Shown piece after piece: positions 52,879 to 61,284 of a stretch of 64,000 nucleotides of DNA (within the stretch, counting starts at the first letter, position 1; the number at the start of each line of letters is the position of its first letter). Source of the DNA: Streptosporangium becharense (lineage in GTDB: Bacteria > Actinomycetota > Actinomycetes > Streptosporangiales > Streptosporangiaceae). The stretch is taken from assembly GCF_014204985.1 (NCBI RefSeq), contig NZ_JACHMP010000001.1:1550001-1614000 (forward strand). The letters are read 5' to 3'. Under the pieces are notes generated by a model that saw nothing but the letters and a program-made list of their open reading frames with translations, had not been told where the DNA came from and ran no database searches. Made by a program: the position numbers and the translations under genes.

Positions 52879-54117
52879 TCATGGATCCATTCCATCAAAC
52901 GGCGGGCGAACTAGCGACGCCGGGAGCACGGCATCCCGGCCGAATCTGCGGGCGGCCCTGTCCATCGCCTGCTCGGCCTCACGCCAGCCGCTCTCGCGTT
53001 CTCCGAGGCTGAGCTGACGGCTCGCCCCGTCGGCCGGGTGGAGGTTCTCCACCCGTACGCCGACCAGGCGCAACGGGACGCCCTCCAGGCCGGAGGCGGT
53101 GTACAGGTCGCGGGCGACGCCGTACAGGACCTGTGCGACGTCGGTGGGCTCCCGGAGGCTCCGGGAGCGGGAGACCGTGGTGAAGTCGGCGCGGCGGAGC
53201 TTGACGCTGACCGTGCGGCCGGCGTGGCCGCCCCGGCGGAGCCGGGCCGCCACCCGCTCCGCCAGGCGGAGCAGTTCCCTGCGGATCTCCACGGGGTCGT
53301 CGACGTCTGTGGCGAATGTCTCCTCCGCGCCGATGCTCTTGTCGGGTGCGTGCGGGGTCACGGGACGCTCGTCGCGTCCCCACGCGAGTGCCGACAGGCG
53401 GGCGCCCATCGCCTGGCCGAGCTCGCGCTGGAGCGCGGCCACCGGAACGCCGGCGAGGTCTGCGACGGTCTTGACGCCCAGCCGGGTCAGGGAGCGTTCG
53501 GTGCGCTCCCCCACACCCCACAGGGCCGCGACGGGCAGCGGGTGGAGGAAGTCGGTCACCCGGTCGGCCGGTACGACGAACAGACCGTCGGGCTTGCAGT
53601 GACGCGAAGCAAGCTTTGCCATGAATTTACTGTTCGCCACGCCGACCGAGCAGGTGATGCCGTGCTCACGCACGACCCGTTCCCGTATCATGCGGGCGAT
53701 CTCGACCGGCCGCCCGAGACGCTTGCGTGCCCCGCCCACGTCGAGGAACGCCTCGTCGGAGGCCACCGGCTCGACGTCGAGGGTGAACGTCCCGAAGAGC
53801 GCCATGATGCCCCGGGAGACCTCCGAGTACTTGCCGTGACTGGGCGGGATGATCACCGCCTGGGGGCATATCCGGCGAGCCCGGGTCATCGGCATCGCCG
53901 AGTGCACTCCGAACCTCCTGGCCTCGTAGGTCGCGCTGAGCACCACGCCGCGCGCGCCGGGTGCGCCGACGATGACGGGCAGGCCCCGCAACTCGGGGCG
54001 CTCGCGCAGCTCGACGCTGGCGAAGAAGGCGTCCATGTCGACATGGAGGATCGGGCAGCCGGTGTCGTCGGATCCCAGATCCGACTCCGGACGCGGAATC
54101 TGCTGCTTCCTCGACAC
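52879..54117 (-). CDS. dinB: DNA polymerase IV (Y family, translesion)
   Basis: 412 residues. Catalytic acids are Asp27 in HVDMDAFFASVE and Asp121/Glu122 in SDEAFLD. YEARRFGVHSAMP and VGVANSKFMAKLASRHCKPDG are typical, with the little-finger domain after residue 245. QLSLGE near the C-terminus fits a beta-clamp-binding peptide. The polymerase bypasses lesions and has no proofreading. An N-terminal extension of about 20 residues precedes the palm. No LexA/SOS box is recognised upstream. Confidence 0.95.
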   Translation of the reverse strand: MSRKQQIPRPESDLGSDDTGCPILHVDMDAFFASVELRERPELRGLPVIVGAPGARGVVLSATYEARRFGVHSAMPMTRARRICPQAVIIPPSHGKYSEVSRGIMALFGTFTLDVEPVASDEAFLDVGGARKRLGRPVEIARMIRERVVREHGITCSVGVANSKFMAKLASRHCKPDGLFVVPADRVTDFLHPLPVAALWGVGERTERSLTRLGVKTVADLAGVPVAALQRELGQAMGARLSALAWGRDERPVTPHAPDKSIGAEETFATDVDDPVEIRRELLRLAERVAARLRRGGHAGRTVSVKLRRADFTTVSRSRSLREPTDVAQVLYGVARDLYTASGLEGVPLRLVGVRVENLHPADGASRQLSLGERESGWREAEQAMDRAARRFGRDAVLPASLVRPPFDGMDP

Positions 54118-54154
54118 GCCGCCATCCTACGGGAACACGCGTTCGACGCCGGGC

Positions 54155-54913
54155 TCACCGATGGCCGAGCACGTGCAACTGGGTGGCGATGTCGCGGAGC
54201 ACCGGGTGCGCCGCCGCGGCCTGCTCCAGGGCGACCAGGGCCCGCGCCGCGCCGGGCTCGCCGTCGAGCAGCCGGCTGGGCACCAGGTCGGCGAAGATCC
54301 GCACACCGTGGACCTGCCCGGGTGTGAATCCGGCGGCGGCCAGCAGCCCCTCCAGGGCCTCACCGGTGAAGCGCCTGGGCGTGGGGTCGCGGTCGCCCCA
54401 GCGGCCCTGCGGGTCGTCCAGGACCTGGCGCGCCTCGTCGAATCGGCCGGCGATCGAACGGTGCAGCGCGGCGGCGAGAGGGTTGGCGGCGAGCACGCTG
54501 ATCACGCCGTCCCGGCGCAGCAGCCCGGCCATGGCCGTCAGCGCGCCGGTGGGGTCTTCGACGTACTCCAGCACGCTGTGGCAGAGCACCAGGTCGGCGT
54601 CGCCGGACGGGAGCAGCTCCCCCAGATCCGCGGCGTCACCCTGCAGAGCGCGCACCCGCACTCCGGCCTCCGCCGCGCGTCGCTCCAGCGCGGCCAGCGA
54701 GTCGGGGCTCGCGTCGACGACCGTGACGGTGTGCCCCAGGCCGGCCAGCGGGACGGCGAACCCTCCCGTGCCCCCTCCGGCGTCGACGATGTCGAGCCGG
54801 TCGCGGCCGGTCGCGGCCGCCCGCTCGGCCAGCACGGCGCTCAGGACGTCCCAGACGACCGCGGTGCGGACCGCGGAGGTGCCTGCCTGCCGCGAGATGC
54901 CTACGGCGTGCAA
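54155..54913 (-). CDS. Class I SAM-dependent methyltransferase
   Basis: 252 residues. SAM-binding motif I is DIVDAGGGTGGFAVPLAGLGH, motif II TVVDASPDSLAALERRA, then DAADL and LVLCHSVLEYVEDP; the architecture resembles the CmoM/SmtA-like group, possibly tRNA- or small-molecule-directed. The substrate cannot be deduced. It begins at ATG 54913 and ends 38 bp before dinB in the same direction, so the two may be co-transcribed. Confidence 0.8.
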   Translation of the reverse strand: MHAVGISRQAGTSAVRTAVVWDVLSAVLAERAAATGRDRLDIVDAGGGTGGFAVPLAGLGHTVTVVDASPDSLAALERRAAEAGVRVRALQGDAADLGELLPSGDADLVLCHSVLEYVEDPTGALTAMAGLLRRDGVISVLAANPLAAALHRSIAGRFDEARQVLDDPQGRWGDRDPTPRRFTGEALEGLLAAAGFTPGQVHGVRIFADLVPSRLLDGEPGAARALVALEQAAAAHPVLRDIATQLHVLGHR

Positions 54914-55097
54914 CTTCGGATCGCCTCCCTTTTCACGGTGACGAGCCCAGCCTACGCCGCGCGGCCCGTGGCGCGGTCCAGGCGGGATCCCTGCTCCCGC
55001 TTGAGCGGATCTTCTTCCCGGGACGGCGGGAGCGAGCCGGGGGGCGGGAACGTGGCTGCGGGGGGCCGGAGGTGCCCGGCTCCCCGCGGGGAGGGCG

Positions 55098-55508
55098 TCA
55101 GAGCGTCAGGGACGGCTTCAGCTGCTTGAAGCGGGCCATCAGGCCGTTGACGAACTGCGGCGACTCGTCGGTCGACAGCTCCGACGCCAGGCCGACCCAC
55201 TCGCTGATGACGACGCCCTCGGGGACGTCCGGCATCCACAGCAGCTCGTAGGTGCCGCCGCGCAACAGGTTGCGGTCGACGGCCGGCATGCGGTCGAGGG
55301 TCCAGCCCTCGGCGTAGGTGGTGATCAGCTCGTCGATGCGCGACCGGTGCCGGCACACGCCCTCGACGATCGTGGCGGTGTACTCGTTCACCGGCGGCTC
55401 GGCCCGCTCCAGGCGCTCGGCGAGGATCCTGAGCGGGTCTTCGCTGCGCGCCTCGGCCTCGAAGAGGATGTCCAGCGCGCGCCTGCGCGCCTTACCCCGT
55501 GCCGACAT
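55098..55508 (-). CDS. nusB: Transcription antitermination factor NusB
   Basis: 136 residues. The NusB fold pattern is clear: KARRRALDILFEAEAR, YTATIVEGVCRHRSRID, WTLDRMPAVDRNLLRGGTYELLW, and VVISEWVGLASELSTDESPQFVNGLMARF. It joins NusE (S10) on boxA RNA to promote rRNA antitermination. Its ATG overlaps the efp stop by one base (TGATG), so the pair is coupled, a common actinobacterial order. Confidence 0.96.
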   Translation of the reverse strand: MSARGKARRRALDILFEAEARSEDPLRILAERLERAEPPVNEYTATIVEGVCRHRSRIDELITTYAEGWTLDRMPAVDRNLLRGGTYELLWMPDVPEGVVISEWVGLASELSTDESPQFVNGLMARFKQLKPSLTL

Positions 55509-56068
55509 CAGGCGCGGCCGAGGTAATCGCCGGTGCGGGTGTCGACCTTGACCTTCTCGCCGGTGGTGATGAACAGCGGGACCTTGATCTCGGCGCCGGT
55601 CTCCAGCGTGGCGGGCTTGGTGCCGCCGGTGGAGCGGTCGCCCTGCAGGCCCGGCTCGGTCTCGGCGATGAGCAGCTCGACGGCCGCGGGCAGGTCGACG
55701 TAGAGGACGTTGCCCTCGTTGATCGCGATCGTGGCCAGCATGTTCTCTAGGAGGTAGTTGGCGGCGGCGCCGACCGCGACCCGGGAGACGTGGATCATGT
55801 CGTAGGTCTCGGTGTCCATGAAGACGAAGTCGTCGCCGTCCATGTAGGAGAACTGCATCTCCCGCTTGTCGACGTTGGCCACCTCGACCTTCACGCCCGC
55901 GTTGAAGGTCTTGTCGACGACCTTGCCCGAGGTGACGTTCTTCAACTTGGTGCGGACGAACGCACCGCCCTTGCCGGGCTTGACGTGCTGGAACTCCACA
56001 ACGGTCCAGAGCTCACCGCCGTCGAGCTTGAGCACCAGACCGTTCTTGAGGTCGTTCGTCGTCGCCAC
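55508..56068 (-). CDS. efp: Translation elongation factor P
   Basis: 186 residues, the standard length. The start is GTG 56068 with AGGAGA six bases upstream. The domain I loop tip is KPGKGGAF with Lys33, the residue that reaches the peptidyl-transferase centre and may be modified. Domains II and III follow, ending in [17 protein letters not shown], the conserved C-terminal signature. It relieves ribosome stalling at polyproline, relevant to the many Pro-rich proteins encoded here. A longer frame upstream of 56068 is not supported. Confidence 0.97.
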   Translation of the reverse strand: MATTNDLKNGLVLKLDGGELWTVVEFQHVKPGKGGAFVRTKLKNVTSGKVVDKTFNAGVKVEVANVDKREMQFSYMDGDDFVFMDTETYDMIHVSRVAVGAAANYLLENMLATIAINEGNVLYVDLPAAVELLIAETEPGLQGDRSTGGTKPATLETGAEIKVPLFITTGEKVKVDTRTGDYLGRA

Positions 56069-56499
56069 TAGTCTCTCCTGCGTACGGCCGCTCTTAAAGG
56101 ACGAGCAGCTCCTTGGTCGTCCGTGTGAGAAGCCCCGGCCCGTCATCACGCCCCACGGGCGTGCCCTCGGTGCGGACGCCGCCCCTGCCCAGCGGGTGCC
56201 CCCCGGGCGCGACGGTGACCGGAACTCGATCCTCAAGTCTAGCGTGCCCGCGGTCACGCTCCGGCTGCCGCGGCGGGAGCGGGGGCCCGGGTCCGCGCCT
56301 TCCCCCGGAGACCCCGTTCGCCCCCGTCCCCGTACCGCGTCGCCGTGTCCCCGTCGCCGTGTCCCCGCCTCCATGACCGGACCGCCGCCGCGAGGGGCGT
56401 GCCGGAGGCGCGAGCGCGGTATTGACCGGACCTGTGAGGGATGACTAGCGTGCCGGAGAGGTTAGGAAGGTTTCCTAACTTATCCCCCCTGGAGCGCCG
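56069..56499. other. 431-bp intergenic region efp / GH9
   Basis: No gene is supported. The efp-side part is ordinary GC-rich sequence. The last 40 bp hold the 19-bp palindrome and, 20 bp later, the GH9 ATG. The efp promoter is not identifiable by eye. Confidence 0.55.
56461..56479. promoter_or_regulatory. 19-bp palindromic operator candidate (copy 2)
   Basis: GTTAGGAAGGTTTCCTAAC differs from the copy at 6458-6476 by one base in one arm. It ends 20 bp before the GH9 ATG, so a bound protein would cover the likely promoter core or transcription start. Both copies continue with CTAACTT on the gene-proximal side. Confidence 0.65.
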
Positions 56500-58368
56500 A
56501 TGCGACGTGTCCCCGCCGCCCTAGCCCTCTTGACCCTCGTTGTGTCCGCGAGCCCCGCCCTGGCGGAGACCCCGGCCCCGTTGATCCGGGTCGACCAGGT
56601 CGGTTTCTCCCCCGGTGAGTCGAAGACGGCCTACCTGATGACCACCGGCCCGGCGGCCGGCACCCCGTTCACCGTGGTCGACCAGTGGGGCAGGAGGGTG
56701 CTGCGCGGCCGGGCCGGCGCGGACCTCGGCTCCTGGAACGCCCAGTACGGGCACGTCTACTCGCTTGACGTCAGCGGGCTGCGCACCCCGGGCACCTACC
56801 GGATCAAAACGGCCTCCTCCATCTCGCCCGCCTTCCGCGTCGCACCCGCCGCGGGGTTCGCGCTGCCCGCGGCCAAGGTCGTCACCTTCTTCGGCTCCCA
56901 GCGCGACGGCGCCGACGTCGTCCCCGGGGAGCTGCGGCGCAAGCCCAGCCACCTCAACGACCGGACCGCCGCGGTCTACGAGTGGCCTGCCTTCAACGGC
57001 CCCGACACCGACCAGATCAAGGGGGAGCTCATCCCACTGGGCGGAACCGTCGACGCCGAGGGCGGCTGGTTCGACGCGGGCGACTACCTCAAGTTCACCC
57101 ACATCCTCGCCTACGTCGACACGCTGCTGTGGGCCGCCGAGCGGGACGGGGGCCGCCTGACCGACCCCCGCCTGCGCGCCGAGGCCGCGCACGGCCTGAA
57201 GTGGCTGGACAAGATGTGGGACGAGAAGTCCAAGACCCTCTACATCCAGGTGGGCATCGGCGCGGGCAACGTGGAGGGCACCTTCGCCGGTGACCACGAC
57301 GTCTGGCGGCTGCCCGAGGCCGACGATCACGACACGCAGGAGGGGCACCGGTTCATCCGCAACCGTCCGGTCTTCCGCGCGGCCCCGCCGGGAGAGCCGA
57401 TCAGCCCGAATCTCGCGGGCCGCACGGCCGCCGCCTTCGCCCTGGCCGCCCAGGTCGAGCCCGACCGCTCCCGGGCCCGGCGGCTGCTGGAGCAGGCCGC
57501 CTCGGTCTACGCGCTGGCGAAGACCGAGAACGTGGACCGGCTGACGACCTCGCTGCCATGGGCCTTCTATCCCGAGAGCGTGTGGCGCGACGACATGGAG
57601 CTCGGCGGAGCCGAGCTGGCCCTGGCCGCGCAGCGCCTCGGCGATCCCAGGGCCGGCGAGTGGCTCAGGCAGGCCGCGCACTGGGCCGGCCAGTACCTGG
57701 AGCACGACACCGGGTCCGACACGCTGAACCTCTACGACGTCAGTGCCCTCGGCCACGCCGACCTGGTCCGCGCGCTGCGGGCGAGCCGGGCCACCGGACT
57801 GGCGGTGGACGAGGCGCGCCTGCTCGGCGACCTGAAGGCGCAGCTGGAGATCGGAGCCCGGCGCGCCGCGGCGGACCCGTTCCGGGCCGGGGCCGTCTAC
57901 GACGGCTTCGACGCGGTGCCGCACGCCTTCGGGCTGGCCGCCACCTCCCGGCTGTACCGCTCGGTGAGCGGCGACCGCTCCTACGACGCCTTCGGCACCC
58001 GGCAGCGCAACTGGGTCTTCGGCGCCAACGCCTGGGGGGTGTCGTTCATGGTCGGCGCGGGTGAGAACTCCGCGCGCTGCCCGCACCACCAGATCGCCAA
58101 CCTCAACGGCCGGACCGACGGCCGCCGCCCCGCCGCCACCGGCGCGGTCGTGAACGGCCCCAACAACGCGGACCTGTTCAAGGACGGCCTGGGCGGGCAC
58201 TTCGCGGAGATGAAGCTCTGCCCCGGCGACGGCGTGGACCGCTACGAGCAGTTCACCGGCCGCGGCTCCCGTTACGTCGACGACGTCCGCTCCTGGCAGG
58301 CGTCCGAGCCGGCCGACGACTTCGCAGCGATCGCGCTCTACGCGCTCACCCTGATGTCGCGGGACTGA
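56500..58368 (+). CDS. Secreted family 9 glycoside hydrolase (endoglucanase-like)
   Basis: 622 residues. Signal peptide (MRRVPAALALLTLVVSASPALA) cleaves after ALA. An N-terminal Ig-like CelD_N domain (about 28-115, PLIRVDQVGFSPGESKTAYLM) is followed by the GH9 (alpha/alpha)6 barrel: GGWFDAGDYLKF with catalytic-base aspartates 192 and 195, CPHHQIANL, and a C-terminal acidic stretch ASEPADDFAA that carries the acid Glu. It has no carbohydrate-binding module. GH9 enzymes hydrolyse cellulose or related beta-glucans, some chitosan oligomers, so the substrate is not certain. It is monocistronic, with the palindromic operator in its promoter. Confidence 0.9.
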   Translation: MRRVPAALALLTLVVSASPALAETPAPLIRVDQVGFSPGESKTAYLMTTGPAAGTPFTVVDQWGRRVLRGRAGADLGSWNAQYGHVYSLDVSGLRTPGTYRIKTASSISPAFRVAPAAGFALPAAKVVTFFGSQRDGADVVPGELRRKPSHLNDRTAAVYEWPAFNGPDTDQIKGELIPLGGTVDAEGGWFDAGDYLKFTHILAYVDTLLWAAERDGGRLTDPRLRAEAAHGLKWLDKMWDEKSKTLYIQVGIGAGNVEGTFAGDHDVWRLPEADDHDTQEGHRFIRNRPVFRAAPPGEPISPNLAGRTAAAFALAAQVEPDRSRARRLLEQAASVYALAKTENVDRLTTSLPWAFYPESVWRDDMELGGAELALAAQRLGDPRAGEWLRQAAHWAGQYLEHDTGSDTLNLYDVSALGHADLVRALRASRATGLAVDEARLLGDLKAQLEIGARRAAADPFRAGAVYDGFDAVPHAFGLAATSRLYRSVSGDRSYDAFGTRQRNWVFGANAWGVSFMVGAGENSARCPHHQIANLNGRTDGRRPAATGAVVNGPNNADLFKDGLGGHFAEMKLCPGDGVDRYEQFTGRGSRYVDDVRSWQASEPADDFAAIALYALTLMSRD

Positions 58369-58378
58369 CCCGCTTCCC

Positions 58379-58410
58379 GCCTCCCGCGTCCCGGGCGGGG
58401 CGCGGGAGGC
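58379..58410. terminator. Bidirectional terminator hairpin
   Basis: GCCTCCCGCG pairs perfectly with CGCGGGAGGC around a 12-base loop, in the 55-bp gap between the convergent GH9 and LLM genes. Confidence 0.65.
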
Positions 58411-58423
58411 GCCTAGCGGCGGG

Positions 58424-59464
58424 TCAGGAGGCGAGTTCCCTGACCCGCTCGATGAGCCGGATCCGCTCCTGGTGCGTGCGGGCCAGCGGGGTGACGTTGA
58501 TCGTGGTGACCCCCGACTCCCTCATGGCCTGCAGGCGCTCGCGGACGTGCCCCTCGGAGCCGACCAGCGACATGCCCTGCAGCAGCTCGTGCGGGACGTG
58601 CGCGGCGGCCTCGTCCTTCTTGCCGTCGAGGTAGAGGTTCTGGATCAGCTCCGCCTCCTTCTCGTAGCCGTAGCGGCGGGCGAGGTCGTTGTAGAAGTTC
58701 TTGCCCCGGGCACCCATCCCGCCGATGTAGAGGGCGGCCATCGGGCGGCCCAGCTCCAGCCAGCCGGACACGTCGTCGCCGATGGCCAGCGTCGCCTGGG
58801 CGATCACGTCCAGCTCGCCCAGGGACTCCTCGCGCCTGGCCCGGCCCGCCGCGAGGGACGCCCCCCACACGTCGGCGGCCTTCTCCGGAAGGTAGAAGAT
58901 CGGCTCCCAGCCCTCGGCCAGCTCGGCGGCGAGCTCGACGTTCTTCGGGCCGATGGCGGCGATCACGATGGGGATGCGGTCGCGGACCGGGTGGTTGACG
59001 AGCTTCAGGGGCTTGCCGAGACCGGTGCCCTGGTCCGCCGGGAGCGGGACGGTGTAGTGCCGGCCCTCGTAGGTCAGGCGCTCGCGTCTCCAGACCCGGC
59101 GGCAGATCTCCACGACCTCGCGGGTGCGGCCGAGCGGCGCGGTGTACGGCACGCCGTGGAAGCCCTCGATGACCTGAGGTCCCGAGGCGCCCAGGCCCAG
59201 GGTGAAACGGCCGTCGGAGACGTAGTCGAGGCCCGCGGCCGTCATCGCGAGCAGCGCGGGGGTGCGGGAGTAGATCGGCAGGATGCCGGAGGCGATCTGC
59301 AGCCGCTCGGTCCTCGCCGCGATGTAGCCCAGCTGGCTGACCGCGTCGAAAGTGTACGCCTCGGCGACGAAGACGATGTCGAGACCGGCCTTCTCGTAGT
59401 CGGCCAGCTCGGCCACCGTCTCCTTGAAGCCCCCCGAGTAGTTCAGGGCCATACCGATACGCAT
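58424..59464 (-). CDS. LLM class oxidoreductase, probably F420-dependent
   Basis: 346 residues. TIM-barrel luciferase-like family: MRIGMALNYSGGFKETVAEL at the N-terminus, then FVAEAYTFDAVSQLGYIAART, IASGILPIYSRTPALLAMTAAGLD, RFTLGLGASGPQVIEGFHGVPY, and RIPIVIAAIGPKNVELAAELAEGW. In actinobacteria this subgroup normally uses coenzyme F420 rather than FMN, but the cofactor is inferred. The substrate is unknown. ATG at 59464 matches the family N-terminus; an upstream frame is not supported. It is monocistronic. Confidence 0.88.
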   Translation of the reverse strand: MRIGMALNYSGGFKETVAELADYEKAGLDIVFVAEAYTFDAVSQLGYIAARTERLQIASGILPIYSRTPALLAMTAAGLDYVSDGRFTLGLGASGPQVIEGFHGVPYTAPLGRTREVVEICRRVWRRERLTYEGRHYTVPLPADQGTGLGKPLKLVNHPVRDRIPIVIAAIGPKNVELAAELAEGWEPIFYLPEKAADVWGASLAAGRARREESLGELDVIAQATLAIGDDVSGWLELGRPMAALYIGGMGARGKNFYNDLARRYGYEKEAELIQNLYLDGKKDEAAAHVPHELLQGMSLVGSEGHVRERLQAMRESGVTTINVTPLARTHQERIRLIERVRELAS

Positions 59465-59656
59465 GGTGGGACCGTCCTTCCGCGCACACCGACGAAACCG
59501 AATTTTATTCCACTGTTCTGAGGGCAAAGGGTATCGACTCACCACTGAACCACCAACCCCGCGCCACCGCCGCGGGGCCGGTAGCCTACGGGGCCGGGGC
59601 CTGAAACCCCGGCAGGGGCGGACGAGGAGGACGAGCTGAGGCGATCGATCGTCGTC

Positions 59657-60520
59657 GTGGCGGGAATGGTGGCCCTGACGCTCGGAGGGCATCGGCTCCT
59701 CCCCGAACTCGGCGGTTTCACCCCCGTGCTGGAGAGCCTGCTGCCCTGGCTGGGCGTCGCGGTGCCGATCCTGCTGGTCGCCGCCCTGGCGACCCGTTCG
59801 TGGCAGGTGATCCTCGCGGTGTTGCTCCCGGCGACCGTGTGGGGCGTCATGTTCGGCCCGGCGCTGCTGCGCACCCCGCCCGGCGGGCCGAGCGACGTGT
59901 CGGTGGCCACGCTGAACGTGGGTGCGACCAACGCCGAGTCGGCGGAGGCCGCGCGGATCGTCGCCGCGGGCCGCGACCTCGTCGCGGTCCAGGAGCTGAC
60001 CCCGGGCGGCCCGGCGGCGGTGGTCCTCAACGAGCGCTTCCCGCACCGTTACCGGATCGCCACGGTCGGGCTGTGGAGCCGGTTCCCGATCGTCGAGTCA
60101 CGCAAGGTCGACATCGGCCTCGACTGGGCGCGGGCGCTGCGGGCGGTGGTCAGGACCCCCAAGGGGAACCTCACCGTCTACGTCATGCACCTCGCCTCCG
60201 CCCGGCCCGGCCAGACCGCGCAGCGGGACGAGACCCTCGCGCACGCGCGCGACATGGTCAACGGGGACGACAGCGAGCGGCTGCTGCTGCTCGGCGACCT
60301 CAACACCGCCACCACCGACCGCAAGCGCTCCGACCTGGTGCCGCCGTTGTCGGACGCCCAGCAGGAGGCCGGCAGCGGGTTCGGCTTCACCTGGCCGTCG
60401 TCCTTCCCGGTCACCCGGCCCGACCACATCCTCTACCGCGGTCTGACCGCCACCAGCGCCGGTGTGGAGTACGCCCCGGGCAGCGACCACCGGGCCGCCG
60501 TCGCCTCGCTGCGCTTCTGA
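59657..60520 (+). CDS. Endonuclease/exonuclease/phosphatase family protein with N-terminal TM helices
   Basis: 287 residues from GTG 59657. Two TM segments (about 28-44 and 48-66) precede the EEP fold: ATLNVG, VQELTP (metal-binding Glu), LLLLGDLNTATTD and a C-terminal DHRAAV. These are the standard ligands and general base of EEP enzymes; the domain faces outside. Nuclease, phosphatase and lipase-like activities all occur in this fold. Start ambiguity: GAGGAGG lies five bases before an in-frame CTG at 59636 that would add seven residues (LRRSIVVV); GTG 59657 has no such site. CTG initiation is therefore plausible. Confidence 0.82.
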   Translation: MAGMVALTLGGHRLLPELGGFTPVLESLLPWLGVAVPILLVAALATRSWQVILAVLLPATVWGVMFGPALLRTPPGGPSDVSVATLNVGATNAESAEAARIVAAGRDLVAVQELTPGGPAAVVLNERFPHRYRIATVGLWSRFPIVESRKVDIGLDWARALRAVVRTPKGNLTVYVMHLASARPGQTAQRDETLAHARDMVNGDDSERLLLLGDLNTATTDRKRSDLVPPLSDAQQEAGSGFGFTWPSSFPVTRPDHILYRGLTATSAGVEYAPGSDHRAAVASLRF

Positions 60521-60627
60521 CCCCATGCGGATCGCCTCGCCGCGCCAGCGGCCCCGCGCGGCCCGCACCTGGCCCGCCCCTCGGCGGCCGTTCGGGCGGG
60601 CGGGTCCGCGAGCGCCGCGCCGGTCGT

Positions 60628-61284
60628 TCAGGCGGGCGGAGGCCGAGGCGCCCGCGCCGCAGGCGCCTCGGCCGGCGCCCGCAGCGCGGCCAGGTCGGCC
60701 GGGGTGTCGATGTCGGCCGGATCGCCGGCGTCGTCGCAGGGCACCGGGACGACCAGCCCGGGGTTCGCCCTCAGGAACGGCCGGGCGCCCGTGTCGCCGG
60801 CCGCCAGGCGGGCGACCTCCGCGAAGTGCTCCCTGGCGATCAGCACCGGGTTGCGCCGTCGTCCGCCGTAGGTGGCGACGGCGACCGAGGCGCCCTCCCC
60901 CGCCGCCCGGATGAGGCGCCGCACCGCCTCCGGCCCGACGAGCGGCTGGTCCACCAGGGCGATCACCACGTACTCGGCGGCGGCGGGGAGCGCCTCCAGG
61001 CCGGCCCGGAGCGAGGACCCCATCCCGGAGGCCCACTCCGGGTTGCGCACGGTCACCGCCCCCGGCACCGGGGCGACGGCCGCACCCAGCACCACGACCA
61101 CCGGCCGGCAGCCGCCCGCGCGAAGCACCCGGACCCCCCGGTCGACCAGCCGCTCGCCGTGGAAGTCCACCAGCGCCTTGGGGGTGCCGAGCCGGGAGCC
61201 GGATCCGGCGGCCAGCAGCAGTCCGGACGTGGCCGGTGCGACGGCCTCCTCCCGGACCGCCCCGGCGTCGTCGCCCGCGGTCAC
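60628..61284 (-). CDS. MobA/MocA-like nucleotidyltransferase
   Basis: 218 residues. GT-A type nucleotidyltransferase with LLLAAGSGSRLGTPKAL (nucleotide-binding LAAGxxxRxGxxK), ALVDQPLVGPEAV and a C-terminal DIDTPADLAAL. In this context it is probably the MocA-type enzyme that adds CMP to molybdopterin (MCD cofactor), used by xanthine/CO dehydrogenase-type enzymes. Its start overlaps xdhC by 4 bp. Confidence 0.85.
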   Translation of the reverse strand: MTAGDDAGAVREEAVAPATSGLLLAAGSGSRLGTPKALVDFHGERLVDRGVRVLRAGGCRPVVVVLGAAVAPVPGAVTVRNPEWASGMGSSLRAGLEALPAAAEYVVIALVDQPLVGPEAVRRLIRAAGEGASVAVATYGGRRRNPVLIAREHFAEVARLAAGDTGARPFLRANPGLVVPVPCDDAGDPADIDTPADLAALRAPAEAPAARAPRPPPA

